Shown here: positions 26,812-35,085 of the stretch, one piece after another
How positions within the stretch are numbered: position 1 is the first letter of the stretch
Layout: the number at the start of each line of letters is the position of its first letter
DNA from: Rhodoplanes tepidamans
Lineage (GTDB): Bacteria > Pseudomonadota > Alphaproteobacteria > Rhizobiales > Xanthobacteraceae
Assembly: GCF_030813915.1 (NCBI RefSeq)
Contig: NZ_JAUSUJ010000022.1
Coordinates: 59,905-123,904 of the forward strand
Reading direction: 5' to 3'
Length of the DNA: 64,000 bases
The notes under the pieces: model-generated
The model's database searches: none
Told to the model about the DNA's origin: nothing
The model's input: only the letters and a program-made list of their open reading frames with translations
Position numbers and translations under genes: made by a program

Positions 26812-27792
26812 ATGCGCGCCGCCTGGTACGAACGAAACGGTCCCGCCCGCGAGGTGCTGACCGTCGGCGAGATGCCGGACCCGGAGCCCGGCCCCGGCGA
26901 GGTGCGGGTGCGGCTCGCCACCTCCGGCGTCAATCCGTCCGACGTGAAGGCCCGCGCCGGCCGCACCCGCAAGATCGCGTTTCCGCGCGTGATCCCGCAC
27001 AGCGACGGCGCCGGCACGATCGACGCGGTCGGACCCGGCGTGCCGGCATCGCGCCTCGGCGAGCGGGTGTGGACCTGGAACGCCCAGTGGAAGCGCGCCT
27101 TCGGCACCTGCGCGGAGGCCGTGACGCTGCCCGGCGAGATGGCCGTGCCCCTGCCCGATTCGGCGAGCTTCGAGATCGGCGCCTGCCTCGGCATCCCGCT
27201 CATGACGGCGGCCCACGTGATCGAGACCGCGCAGGCGTGGGCCGGATCGACGCTGCTGATCAGCGGCGGCGCCGGTGCGGTCTCGCACTACGCCATCCAG
27301 CTCGCCAGGATGCGCGGCGCCGTGGTGATCACCACGGTCAGCTCGCCCGAGAAGGCGGCGCTCGCCCGTGCGGCCGGGGCCGACCACGTGATCGACTATC
27401 GGCGCGAGGACGTCGGGGCGCGCGTGAAGGAGCTCACCGACGGCGCCGGCGTCGACGCCGTGATCGAGCTCGACATCGCCGCCAACACGGCGCTGCTGCC
27501 GCAGGTGCTGCGGCCGCGGGGGCTCGTGGTGGTCTACGGGACCGGCGGCGCGGAGGGGCCGGTCCCGCTCTATTTCTTCCTCACCGGCCAGATCGCGCTG
27601 AAGTTCGTCTTCGTCTACGAGCTGACCGCGGAGGAACGCGCCACGGCGCTGGCGACGATCGCCGGGGCGCTCGCGGCGGGGCGGCTCGTCCACAACATCG
27701 CGGCCGTGATGCCGCTCGCCGAGGTGGCGGCCGCGCACGAGGCCGTCGAGAGCGGCCGGGTCGCCGGCAACGTGGTGCTGTCGATCGGCTGA
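26812..27792 (+). CDS. Zinc-free quinone oxidoreductase / MDR-superfamily reductase
   Basis: This 326-residue NADPH-dependent oxidoreductase has a GroES-like N-terminal domain (EPGPGEVRVRLATSGVNPSD) and a Rossmann domain with the nucleotide loop LLISGGAGAVSHYAIQLAR near residue 145. The cysteines and histidines that bind zinc in alcohol dehydrogenases are absent, so it belongs with quinone reductases (QOR, zeta-crystallin). The electron acceptor in the cell is unknown. The ATG at 26812 has AAGGAGAG upstream. It converges with the cysteine-rich protein gene. Confidence 0.93.
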   Translation: MRAAWYERNGPAREVLTVGEMPDPEPGPGEVRVRLATSGVNPSDVKARAGRTRKIAFPRVIPHSDGAGTIDAVGPGVPASRLGERVWTWNAQWKRAFGTCAEAVTLPGEMAVPLPDSASFEIGACLGIPLMTAAHVIETAQAWAGSTLLISGGAGAVSHYAIQLARMRGAVVITTVSSPEKAALARAAGADHVIDYRREDVGARVKELTDGAGVDAVIELDIAANTALLPQVLRPRGLVVVYGTGGAEGPVPLYFFLTGQIALKFVFVYELTAEERATALATIAGALAAGRLVHNIAAVMPLAEVAAAHEAVESGRVAGNVVLSIG

Positions 27793-27859
27793 GCGGACGG
27801 CGGGCTTCGGCGGGAGAGAGAGCGCGGCGCAGCCGCCGCGCGTCGTCAGCGTCGTCGGA

Positions 27860-28117
27860 TCACTGACCGTACTTCTCGAGCACCTTGCGGCACGGCACGC
27901 TCAGCTTCTGGCGCTGCGCCTGGAAGCAGCTGAGCACCGCCATGTCGTCGCCCAGATAGGGCTTGCACAGCGTGGTGGCGTCGCGTTGGCAGGCCTTCTG
28001 GTCCTCGTCCGTCCCGCGGGTCGGAACCGGCAGCGGAAACGACGGCTTCTGCGCCAGCGCGGCGGACGACGCCAGGACGGCGGGAGCGATGACGAGAACG
28101 GCAAGCAGACGAAGCAT
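27860..28117 (-). CDS. Secreted small cysteine-rich protein
   Basis: This 85-residue protein has a signal peptide (MLRLLAVLVIAPAVLASSAALA) and a mature part of about 60 residues with four cysteines arranged as C-x8-C then C-x12-C. The segment DATTLCKPYLGDDMAVLSCF recalls the cysteine-rich GLG1 repeat seen in small periplasmic proteins of Rhizobiales. Two disulphide bonds are likely in the periplasm. The function is not known. The ATG at 28117 has AGGAGG five bases upstream, which decides the start. Confidence 0.75.
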   Translation of the reverse strand: MLRLLAVLVIAPAVLASSAALAQKPSFPLPVPTRGTDEDQKACQRDATTLCKPYLGDDMAVLSCFQAQRQKLSVPCRKVLEKYGQ

Positions 28118-28302
28118 TGGACCTCCTGTGCGCCGAGACATCGGCCACCGCGAATCACATCCGCGGTTTTTCATAGCATCCTGATTATCAGACCGGATTC
28201 GCGCGCCGGGCTCGACCCCCGTCGCATTCCCCCGAGCCGTCAAAGGCCGGGCCAATGCGGCTTTCCTGTGGACGATGGGCTTCGCCCCGACTCCGGCGCC
28301 CA

Positions 28303-28327
28303 GGAACCCCCTCACCGGCGCGGCGTT
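28303..28327 (+). promoter_or_regulatory. EcfG (general stress sigma factor) type promoter of the DUF1236 gene
   Basis: GGAAC (28303-28307) and CGTT (28324-28327) are separated by exactly 16 bases, the consensus for EcfG/RpoE2-type sigma factors of alphaproteobacteria. The predicted transcript would begin near 28334, about 55 bases before the ATG, which has a strong GGAGGAAGG ribosome site. Confidence 0.7.
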
Positions 28328-28388
28328 CGCCGTTCGTCGGGTGCACCCGACGGCATGGGGTCACAAGCACCATCTGGAGGAAGGCTCG

Positions 28389-29111
28389 ATGAAGACGAAT
28401 CGACTGTTGATTGCAACCGGCATTTCCGCCCTCGTCGCGGGCACCAGCCTCGCGGTCGCGCAGGGCGGCGGTGGCGCCTCCGGCGGCGCCGGCATGAGCG
28501 GCTCCGGCGGCTCCGCCGGCCCCGGATCGACCATGGGCGGCCCCTCCGGCGGCGCGCCGGGCGGCGCCATGCACGGCGGCAGCGGTCGCGAGACCACCGG
28601 CCAGGGCACGGGTGCGTCGCAGTCCGGCGGCTCCGGCGCGCAGAGCCCGAGCGCGCGCGAAGGGGCCGGCGCGCCGACGACCTCGCCGGATCGCCGCTCC
28701 GGCGGCTCCGACCAGCGCGGCGCGTCCGAGCGGTCCGGCACCGGCGACGAACGCGGCCGGACCTCCGAGACCGAGCGCGGCCGGTCCGACCAGGACCGCA
28801 CCCGCACCGGCCAGGACCAGCGGGGCTCCGATCAGCGCGGCTCCGCCAAGTCGGCCGACCTGACCACCGAGCAGCGCACCCGCATCCGCCAGACCATCGT
28901 CAAGGAGGGCAATGCGCCGCGCGTCAACAACGTGAACTTCTCGCTCTCGATCGGCACCGCGGTGCCGCGCTCGGTGCGGCTCGCCCGCGTGCCGTCGACC
29001 GTGGTCGAGATCTATCCGGCCTGGCGCGCCTACGAGTACTTCATGGTGGGCGACCAGATCGTCATCGTCGATCCGAACACCATGCACATCGTCGCGGTGC
29101 TGCCGGCCTGA
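28389..29111 (+). CDS. Exported DUF1236 protein with Gly/Ser-Arg/Asp low-complexity body
   Basis: This 240-residue protein has a signal peptide (MKTNRLLIATGISALVAGTS). About 150 residues of low complexity follow: glycine/serine-rich first, then a charged part with repeats such as RSDQDRT and QRGSDQRGS. The C-terminal domain, about residues 180-240, is DUF1236 (VPRSVRLARVPSTVVEIYPA, then DQIVIVDPNTMHIVAVLPA). The domain is almost confined to alphaproteobacteria; its function is unknown, but an envelope role is implied. It appears to be driven by an EcfG-type promoter and is closed by a terminator at 29157. Confidence 0.88.
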   Translation: MKTNRLLIATGISALVAGTSLAVAQGGGGASGGAGMSGSGGSAGPGSTMGGPSGGAPGGAMHGGSGRETTGQGTGASQSGGSGAQSPSAREGAGAPTTSPDRRSGGSDQRGASERSGTGDERGRTSETERGRSDQDRTRTGQDQRGSDQRGSAKSADLTTEQRTRIRQTIVKEGNAPRVNNVNFSLSIGTAVPRSVRLARVPSTVVEIYPAWRAYEYFMVGDQIVIVDPNTMHIVAVLPA

Positions 29112-29156
29112 CCCCGGCCGCCCGGGACGACCGGGACCAACCGCGTCGGCACGGGG

Positions 29157-29190
29157 ACGGGGCCGGCTTCCGCCGGCCCCGTCGTTTCGT
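29157..29190 (+). terminator. Terminator hairpin after the DUF1236 gene
   Basis: An 11-base stem (left arm ACGGGGCCGGC) around a TTCC tetraloop at 29157-29182 is followed by CGTTTCGT. The UUCG-like loop and stem are strong; the T-run is weak. It separates the stress gene from the cytochrome operon. Confidence 0.65.
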
Positions 29191-29246
29191 CTGCGACGGG
29201 CCGCGGCACGCGCGTTGCGCACAGCGCGACGCAAAGCGACGGCCGG

Positions 29247-29260
29247 TTGATTTGCATCAT
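29247..29260 (+). promoter_or_regulatory. FNR/FixK/Anr-type binding site upstream of the octaheme cytochrome
   Basis: TTGAT-TTGC-ATCAT matches the TTGAT-N4-ATCAA consensus at nine of ten positions. It lies 61 bases before the GTG start of the octaheme cytochrome, so it is well placed to activate the operon when oxygen is low. Confidence 0.65.
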
Positions 29261-29320
29261 TTCTGATATGTGCAACTGAGGCACGCTCACGGTCTCCATC
29301 CTCGTCGAGAGGAGACCGAC

Positions 29321-30982
29321 GTGACGGCTGCCATCCCGACGCGGCTCGGACCCGTTCTCATCTCGGTCCTGACCGCCGCCACCCTCGCCTTCTCGAGTGA
29401 TCACCCGGCCCGCGCGCAGGTTCCGCCCAAGGGCCCGTACGTCCACGGCCAGGTGGCCTCGAAGCCCGCCGGCGGCACCGCCGACCACGGCAAGTTCGAG
29501 GTCCTGAAGCAGGACTTCAAGTCCGGGCCGGAGGTCACCAAGGCCTGTCTCGGCTGCCACACCGAGGCGGCCAGGCAGGTGATGGGGACCCTGCACTGGA
29601 GCTGGGACTACACCAACTCCCGCACCGGGCAGCGCCTCGGCAAGAAGAACGTCATCAACGACTTCTGCGCCAGCGTCACGTCCAACGAGCCGCGCTGCAC
29701 GAGCTGCCACGCCGGCTACGGCTGGAAGGACGCGACCTTCGACTTCGCCAAGGCGGAGAACGTCGACTGCCTGATCTGCCACGACCGGTCGGCGACCTAC
29801 TGGAAGAACCCGACCGGTGCCGGACATCCGCCCTACACGCCGGTCATGCAGGGCGACCGGCAGATCGGCGCGGTGCCGAACCTCTCGCAGGCGGCCCGCA
29901 GCGTCGGCCTGCCGGGGCGCGAGAACTGCGGTGCGTGTCACTTCCACGGCGGCGGAGGCGACGGCGTCAAGCACGGCTCGCTCGACTCCTCCCTGCTCGC
30001 GCCGGACCGCGAGCTCGACGTCCACATGGACGCCAAGGGACCGAACTTCGCCTGCACGGCCTGTCACGTCACCCAGAAGCACGTGTGGGCCGGGAGCCGC
30101 TACGACGTCCACGCCATCGATTCGAAGGGCCTGCCCCGGCCGGGGCAGCGGCGCGACGTCGCCACCTGCGAGTCCTGCCACGGCCTGCGCCCCCACAAGG
30201 GGTGGAACCTGACCGACGTGACGCTCAACACCCATGTCGAGAAGCTCGCCTGCCAGACCTGCCACGTGCCCGCCTTCGCGCGCGGCGGCGTGCCGACCAA
30301 GATGCGGTGGGACTGGTCGACCTCCGGCCGCCTGCGCGACGGCAAGCCGTTCCAGATCCGCGACGAGAAGGGCCGGCCGGTCTACGAGTCGATCAAGGGC
30401 GACTACGTGCTGGCCGAGAACGTGACGCCGCAATACTTCTGGTTCGACGGCGAGATCATCTACCAGAACGCCGAGCGCGTGTTCGATCCGGCCAGGCAGC
30501 CGGTGCCGATCAACCCGATCTCGGGGACGCCCGGCGACCCGAAGTCGCGGATCTGGCCGTTCAAGGTGATGACCGGCAAGCAGCCCTACGACAGCGTGCA
30601 GAAACACTTCGTCTATCTGCACGTGTTCGGTCCGACCGACGCCGCCTACTGGCGCGGCTTCAACTGGGACAAGTCGATCTCGGCCGGCATGGCGGCGATG
30701 GGCCTGCCGTGGTCGGGCAAGTTCGACTTCGTCGAGACCGTGATGTACTGGCCCCAGACCCACATGGTGGCGCCGAGCGCGAAGGCGGTGAAGTGCGGCG
30801 AGTGCCATCGCACCGACGGCCGCCTCGCCAGGCTCGCCGGCTTCTACATGCCGGGGCGCGACAGCGCCCGCTGGGTGGACGTCCTCGGGATCGGGCTGAT
30901 CGGGCTGGTCGCCGCCGGCGTGGTCGGCCACGCGCTGATGCGCCTCGTGTACCGGTTCCGCCGCAGGGAGACGCCGACATGA
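29321..30982 (+). CDS. Octaheme c-type cytochrome, tetrathionate reductase (OTR) family
   Basis: This 553-residue exported cytochrome has a signal peptide (residues 1-33, ending PARAQ) and exactly eight CxxCH haem sites at about residues 76, 126, 150, 203, 245, 283, 311 and 492. The long gap before the last site and the segment CLICHDRSATYWKNPTGAGH, with a lysine shortly after the third site, match octaheme tetrathionate reductases, in which a lysine binds the active-site haem. A C-terminal helix (about 519-540) anchors it in the inner membrane, facing the periplasm. Family members reduce tetrathionate, and in vitro also nitrite and hydroxylamine; the true substrate is open. The GTG start has GAGGAGA ahead. 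The stop overlaps the cytochrome b gene (ATGA). Confidence 0.9.
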   Translation: MTAAIPTRLGPVLISVLTAATLAFSSDHPARAQVPPKGPYVHGQVASKPAGGTADHGKFEVLKQDFKSGPEVTKACLGCHTEAARQVMGTLHWSWDYTNSRTGQRLGKKNVINDFCASVTSNEPRCTSCHAGYGWKDATFDFAKAENVDCLICHDRSATYWKNPTGAGHPPYTPVMQGDRQIGAVPNLSQAARSVGLPGRENCGACHFHGGGGDGVKHGSLDSSLLAPDRELDVHMDAKGPNFACTACHVTQKHVWAGSRYDVHAIDSKGLPRPGQRRDVATCESCHGLRPHKGWNLTDVTLNTHVEKLACQTCHVPAFARGGVPTKMRWDWSTSGRLRDGKPFQIRDEKGRPVYESIKGDYVLAENVTPQYFWFDGEIIYQNAERVFDPARQPVPINPISGTPGDPKSRIWPFKVMTGKQPYDSVQKHFVYLHVFGPTDAAYWRGFNWDKSISAGMAAMGLPWSGKFDFVETVMYWPQTHMVAPSAKAVKCGECHRTDGRLARLAGFYMPGRDSARWVDVLGIGLIGLVAAGVVGHALMRLVYRFRRRETPT

Positions 30983-31626
30983 CCGTCATGCGGGTGAAGG
31001 TCTTCACGCGCTTCGAGCGCTTCTGGCACTGGAGCCAGGCGGCCCTGATCGTGGTGCTGATCGGGTCCGGCCTCGGCCTGCACGGCGTGCACCGCCTGGT
31101 CCGATACGGCGACATGCTGACGATCCATGTCGCCGCCGCGCTCGCTCTGGTGCTGCTGTGGCTGTTCGCCGTCTTCTGGCATCTCACCACCGGCCAGTGG
31201 CGGCACTACCTGCCCACCCTGCAGGGGCTCGGCCCGATCCTGCGGTTCTACGCCCTCGGGATCTTCCGGGGCGAGCCGCACCCGTTCCGCAAGACCCGGC
31301 GCCGCAAGCACAATCCCCTGCAGGCCCTGACCTATCTGATGCTGAAGCTGGTGCTGTTCCCGATCATCTGGGTGAGCGGCCTGCTGCTGCTCACCTACGA
31401 TCTCTGGCATCAGAAGCCGTGGTCCACCGCCGGGCTGGAGGCGATCGCCACGCTCCACACCGCCGCAGCCTTCGTGATGATCGCGTTCCTGATCGTGCAC
31501 GTCTACGTGATCACGACCGGCCACACCGTGGGGGAGCAGCTCCGCACCATGATCACCGGCTGGGACGACATGGATCTCGACCAGGCCGAGGCGGAGGTTC
31601 TGAAGCGCGACGGCGCCGTCGGCTGA
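30979..31626 (+). CDS. Membrane cytochrome b (b561/PhsC-like), quinol-oxidising partner of the octaheme cytochrome
   Basis: This 215-residue protein has four transmembrane helices with histidines in the positions that bind two b haems: RFERFWHWSQAALI, MLTIHVAAALALVL, VFWHLTTGQW and FLIVHVYVITTGH. It resembles cytochrome b subunits of thiosulfate reductases and hydrogenases. Its start overlaps the octaheme gene stop by four bases, so the two form one complex in all likelihood: quinol is oxidised in the membrane and electrons pass to the periplasmic haems. No cytochrome c maturation genes are in the window. Confidence 0.9.
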   Translation: MTVMRVKVFTRFERFWHWSQAALIVVLIGSGLGLHGVHRLVRYGDMLTIHVAAALALVLLWLFAVFWHLTTGQWRHYLPTLQGLGPILRFYALGIFRGEPHPFRKTRRRKHNPLQALTYLMLKLVLFPIIWVSGLLLLTYDLWHQKPWSTAGLEAIATLHTAAAFVMIAFLIVHVYVITTGHTVGEQLRTMITGWDDMDLDQAEAEVLKRDGAVG

Positions 31627-31662
31627 CCTCGGCGGTACCGCGACCCGGGAGACGGGTTCGTC

Positions 31663-31687
31663 GGAACCCGTCGCACGGTCCATCGTT
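31663..31687 (+). promoter_or_regulatory. EcfG-type promoter of the CsbD gene
   Basis: GGAAC (31663-31667), 16 bases, then CGTT (31684-31687): an exact match to the alphaproteobacterial general-stress promoter, 24 bases before the csbD start codon. The GGAAC box is part of a short inverted repeat with GGGTTC just upstream. Confidence 0.72.
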
Positions 31688-31711
31688 GTCCCCGGAAACA
31701 GGAGGACTACG

Positions 31712-31888
31712 ATGGACAAGGACCGTATCGAAGGCTCGGTGGATCAGGCCAAGGGCTCCGTGAAGGAAGGCGCCGGAAAGCTGACCGGCGACAAGAAGCT
31801 CGAGGCGGAAGGCAAGGCCGACAAGGCGTCCGGCAAGGTGCAGAACGCCGTGGGCGGGGCGAAGGATACGCTGCGCGGAGACAAGTGA
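31712..31888 (+). CDS. CsbD-family general stress protein
   Basis: This 58-residue soluble, very polar protein reads MDKDRIEGSVDQAKGSVKEG at the start, followed by a second, similar KLEAEGKADKASGKVQNAVG repeat, the hallmark of CsbD. These proteins accumulate massively in general stress responses and are probably intrinsically disordered. The ATG is preceded by AGGAGG. An EcfG-type promoter lies just upstream and a strong intrinsic terminator downstream, so this is a one-gene transcript, separate from the cytochrome operon that ends 85 bases earlier. Confidence 0.95.
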   Translation: MDKDRIEGSVDQAKGSVKEGAGKLTGDKKLEAEGKADKASGKVQNAVGGAKDTLRGDK

Positions 31889-31943
31889 GCGCGGCCCCGT
31901 CCGTGCCTGCGCAGCGGGCCGCCGTTGCACAGACGGCGCCCTG

Positions 31944-31984
31944 ATGGAGGGTCCGGCACCGTGCCGGGCTCTCCATTTTTTTTA
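31944..31984 (+). terminator. Intrinsic terminator of the CsbD gene
   Basis: A two-part stem (ATGGAG with CTCCAT outside; CCGGCA with TGCCGG inside) is followed by eight T residues at 31976-31983. This is the strongest plus-strand terminator in the window. Confidence 0.9.
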
Positions 31985-32076
31985 TGCTCGCGAGTCTCCT
32001 GGTCCGCCCGCTCTTCCCGCGCCCCGCGCCGGGAGACGCGCCGGGCCGGGACTCGCGTCGCCCGCCCGTCGGCGCG

Positions 32077-32772
32077 TCAGGCTGACAGGCGCGGCGCCGA
32101 GAGGCGCGGCACCGCCGGCCAGTCGAGCTCGGCACTCGGATGCACCCACGGCTCGCGCAGCGCCGCGTCGCGCCAGGCGATCCAGGCGGGCAGCGCCGCC
32201 ACCGCATCCATGTAGGCCCGCGCCTCCGGTCCGACAGGAACCGCGTAGGTGAAGAAGCGCGAGACCACCGGCGCGTACATGGCGTCCGCCGCCCCGAAGG
32301 CGCCGAACAGGAACGGCCCGCCCGCGCCGAAGCGCTTGCGGCAGTCGCGCCAGATCGCCTCGATGCGGGCGACGTCGTGCTTCACCTCGTCGCCGAGCGC
32401 CGTCGGCTGCGGCGGGCGCGACATGTTCATCGGCAGCGCCTTGCGCAGCGCCGCGAAGCCGGCATGCATCTCGGTCGCCACGGCGCGGGCCTGGGCCCGG
32501 GCCACCCGGTCGGCCGGCCACAGCTTCGCCTCCGGGCACTTGTCGGCCACGTACTCGATGATGGCGAGCGATTCCCACACCCGCACGTCGCCGTCGATCA
32601 GCACCGGCACCTTGCCGGTGCCGGAATGGGCCCCGACCGTCGCCTTGAAGTCGGGATCGTCGAGCGGCACCACGGTCTCCTCGAACGGGATGCCGGCGAC
32701 CGTCATGGCGATCCACGGACGGAACGACCACGACGAGTAGTTCTTGTTGCCGATCACGAGATGCAGGGTCAT
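32077..32772 (-). CDS. Glutathione S-transferase family protein
   Basis: This 231-residue protein has an N-terminal thioredoxin-like domain (LHLVIGNKNYSSWSFRPWIA, an unusual SSW at the position of the catalytic residue, then GTGKVPVLIDGDVRVWESLA) and a helical C-terminal domain. The NKNYSSWS start places it with the maleylacetoacetate-isomerase-like or YfcG-unlike group annotated only as GST. The last residues contain a small duplication (PRLSAPRLSA). It is followed by an EamA transporter gene upstream on the same strand, 51 bases away. Confidence 0.9.
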   Translation of the reverse strand: MTLHLVIGNKNYSSWSFRPWIAMTVAGIPFEETVVPLDDPDFKATVGAHSGTGKVPVLIDGDVRVWESLAIIEYVADKCPEAKLWPADRVARAQARAVATEMHAGFAALRKALPMNMSRPPQPTALGDEVKHDVARIEAIWRDCRKRFGAGGPFLFGAFGAADAMYAPVVSRFFTYAVPVGPEARAYMDAVAALPAWIAWRDAALREPWVHPSAELDWPAVPRLSAPRLSA

Positions 32773-32823
32773 TCGACTCTCCTGTCACGCCCGCAGACGC
32801 GCCGGCGTGCCGGGCCAGGATGA

Positions 32824-33738
32824 TCAGGACGGCGGCGGCCGGCAAGCGGGCTCTCGCCGCACGGCCGCCAGCACGCGGGCGACCAGCTGCGGCCACGGCA
32901 GCACGACGATGACGAGCCCGGCCAGGATGCAGGCCATGCCGGCGGCGCGCAGCGGCCCGAACCTCTCGCCGAAGATCAGCGCCACCGCGACCACGCCGGT
33001 GCACGGCGACAGCAGCGCGAAGGGCGCGACCGCGGCGCTGGGATAGCGCTGCATCAGGTGCCCCCAGATGCCGAAGGCGAGCGTCGTCGCCAGCGTGCCG
33101 AGAAACACCACGGCGACGAGGCTGCCGATCGAGGCATGCGTCACGGCGGCGACCAGCGAGGCGTCGTGGTCGAGCAGCAGCGAGGCCGCATAGGCCGGGA
33201 TCGGCGGCACCAGGCTGCACCACACCATCAGCGGGCCCATGGCGACGCCGCGCGGCGTCTTGCGCAGCAGGATCGAGCCGGTCGCCCAGCTCATCGCGGC
33301 GAGCATCGCCAGGGCGAGCGCCACCGGCGGCAGGTCGGCCCCGACGGTCAGGCCGATCAGCACCAGGCCCGTGAAGGCGACGACGAGGCCGATCCCCTGC
33401 CGGCGGGTCGGATACTCGCGCAGCACCACGGCGGCGATCAGCACGGCGAAGAAGGCGTGCATCTGGGTCGTCACCGAGGCGAGGCCGGGCGGCAGCCCAG
33501 CGGCGAGCGCGAAGAACAGGAGCAGGAACTGGCCGGTGAGCAGCGTCGCGCCGACCGCCAGGATGGTCCGCCACGGCGCCGGCCGCGACACGAACACCAC
33601 CGGCAGGCAGGCGAGCAGGAAGCGCAGCACCGCCATCTGCGAGGCCGTGAAGCTCTCCAGGGCGATCGGATACGCGACGTAGGTGAAACCCCAGATCACG
33701 TTCGCGAGCGCCGCCAGCGCCATGTCGCGAACCTTCAT
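32824..33738 (-). CDS. EamA/DMT-family transporter
   Basis: This 304-residue inner-membrane permease has ten hydrophobic helices in two repeats of five; each begins with the family pattern (MALAALANVIWGFTYVAYPI in the first). Drug/metabolite transporters of this type export amino acids, nucleosides or small drugs; the cargo is unknown. The ATG at 33738 gives the first helix directly after a short lead; an ATG at 33765 would add nine residues. It probably forms a two-gene unit with the glutathione transferase. Confidence 0.92.
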   Translation of the reverse strand: MKVRDMALAALANVIWGFTYVAYPIALESFTASQMAVLRFLLACLPVVFVSRPAPWRTILAVGATLLTGQFLLLFFALAAGLPPGLASVTTQMHAFFAVLIAAVVLREYPTRRQGIGLVVAFTGLVLIGLTVGADLPPVALALAMLAAMSWATGSILLRKTPRGVAMGPLMVWCSLVPPIPAYAASLLLDHDASLVAAVTHASIGSLVAVVFLGTLATTLAFGIWGHLMQRYPSAAVAPFALLSPCTGVVAVALIFGERFGPLRAAGMACILAGLVIVVLPWPQLVARVLAAVRREPACRPPPS

Positions 33739-33893
33739 GTCGTCCAGCTCCCGTCCGGGGCCCATCGCCGCCGGTCACGGCGCGGTTCTACGCCGCGGCG
33801 CGGCCGCGCGGCACGCCCGTTCCGGGATGGCGGTCCTGCGGAGACGGGGGAACGGGGGGCCCGCCCCCCACCCGGAATGACGGAATGACGGAC

Positions 33894-34292
33894 CTACACC
33901 TTGATCTCGATCGGGCCGCCGGCCTTCTTCCAGGCGCCGAAGCCGCCGCCCACATGGGCGACCGGGGCGAGGCCCATGCGCTTGGCGGTCAGGGTGGCGA
34001 GCGCCGAGCGGGCACCGGCGGCGCAGAAGAACACGTACTTCTTGTCCTGGGCGAAGACCGGCTTGTGGTACGGGCTCGCCGGGTCGATCCAGAACTCCAG
34101 CATGCCGCGCGGGCAGTGGAAGGCGCCCGGCACCCGGCCCTCGCGGTCGAGCTCGCGGATATCGCGCAGATCGACGAAGATCACGCCGGGGTCGCCGTGC
34201 AGGCCGATCGCCCCATCGACCGGCAGGGTCTCGATCTCCCGCTCGGCCTCGGCTACCAGATCGGCAACGTGCTTCGTGATGGTCTGCGACAT
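33894..34292 (-). CDS. Single-domain rhodanese-like sulfurtransferase
   Basis: This 132-residue cytoplasmic protein has the rhodanese fold (VIFVDLRDIRELDREGRVPG) with the active-site loop FFCAAGARSALA, in which the cysteine can carry a persulfide. It would transfer sulfane sulfur to thiols or cyanide. Rhodaneses often work near sulfur-oxyanion metabolism, and an OTR-type cytochrome lies about 3 kb away, but the two are not in one operon. The ATG at 34292 follows GGAGAA. It is divergent from the DUF599 gene. Confidence 0.93.
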   Translation of the reverse strand: MSQTITKHVADLVAEAEREIETLPVDGAIGLHGDPGVIFVDLRDIRELDREGRVPGAFHCPRGMLEFWIDPASPYHKPVFAQDKKYVFFCAAGARSALATLTAKRMGLAPVAHVGGGFGAWKKAGGPIEIKV

Positions 34293-34389
34293 GTCGTTCT
34301 CCTTCGGCCGGCACCGCACCGCCGCCGACGGGGCGACGGTGTCCGGACCGACTCGGGGCGGCATTCTGGCCGGCGCAAGGGGTTTGGCA

Positions 34390-35079
34390 ATGCTGTCGTT
34401 CGATCCGCTCGACCTCGTCGCGATCGGCATCTTCGTCGTCGCCTGGGCGAGCTACGCCATCACGATGGAATGGACCCGGTTCGGCCGCGGCGCCCTCAAC
34501 TCCCAGATGGACGAGATCCGGGCGATCTGGATGCGCCGGATGCTGCGGCGCGAGTCGCGCATCGTCGACGCCCAGATCATGGCGGCGCTGCAGAACGGCG
34601 CCGCCTTCTTCGCATCGACCTCGCTGCTCGCCATCGGCGCCGCGCTGACGCTGGTGCGCTCGACCGACCAGGTGGTCTCGGTGCTCTCGACCCTGCCGCT
34701 GTCGCTGCCGACGGCACGCGAGCTGTGGGAGGCGAAGGCGGTCGGGCTGGTGGTGATCTTCGTCTACACCTTCTACAAGTTCGCGTGGTCGTACCGGCTG
34801 TTCAACTACGTGGCGATCATGCTGGGGGCGACGCCGCCGGCCGCCGAGCAGGGCAGCGAGGAGGCCGAGCGCCACATCCGCCGCACCACGCGGCTGTTCC
34901 GCTCCGCCGGCCTGCATTTCAACCGCGGCCAGCGCGCCCTGTTCTTCGCCCTCGCCTATCTGGGCTGGTTCGTCGGCCCCTGGGTGCTGATCGCCGCGAC
35001 GGTCGCCGTGGTCCTGGTCGTCTGGCATCGCCAGTACGCCTCGGATTCCCTGCGCGCGCTGCGCGACGAGCCGGACTGA
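34390..35079 (+). CDS. DUF599 family membrane protein
   Basis: This 229-residue protein has four predicted membrane helices: FDPLDLVAIGIFVVAWASYA, a segment around residue 75, VGLVVIFVYTFYKFAWSYRL, and FALAYLGWFVGPWVLIAATV. The loop RRESRIVDAQIMAALQNGAAFFAS and the HFNRGQRALFF stretch are typical of DUF599 proteins of alphaproteobacteria. The function is unknown. The ATG at 34390 overlaps nothing; the stop is six bases from the end of the convergent YdcF-like gene. Confidence 0.88.
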   Translation: MLSFDPLDLVAIGIFVVAWASYAITMEWTRFGRGALNSQMDEIRAIWMRRMLRRESRIVDAQIMAALQNGAAFFASTSLLAIGAALTLVRSTDQVVSVLSTLPLSLPTARELWEAKAVGLVVIFVYTFYKFAWSYRLFNYVAIMLGATPPAAEQGSEEAERHIRRTTRLFRSAGLHFNRGQRALFFALAYLGWFVGPWVLIAATVAVVLVVWHRQYASDSLRALRDEPD

Positions 35080-35085
35080 CCCCGC

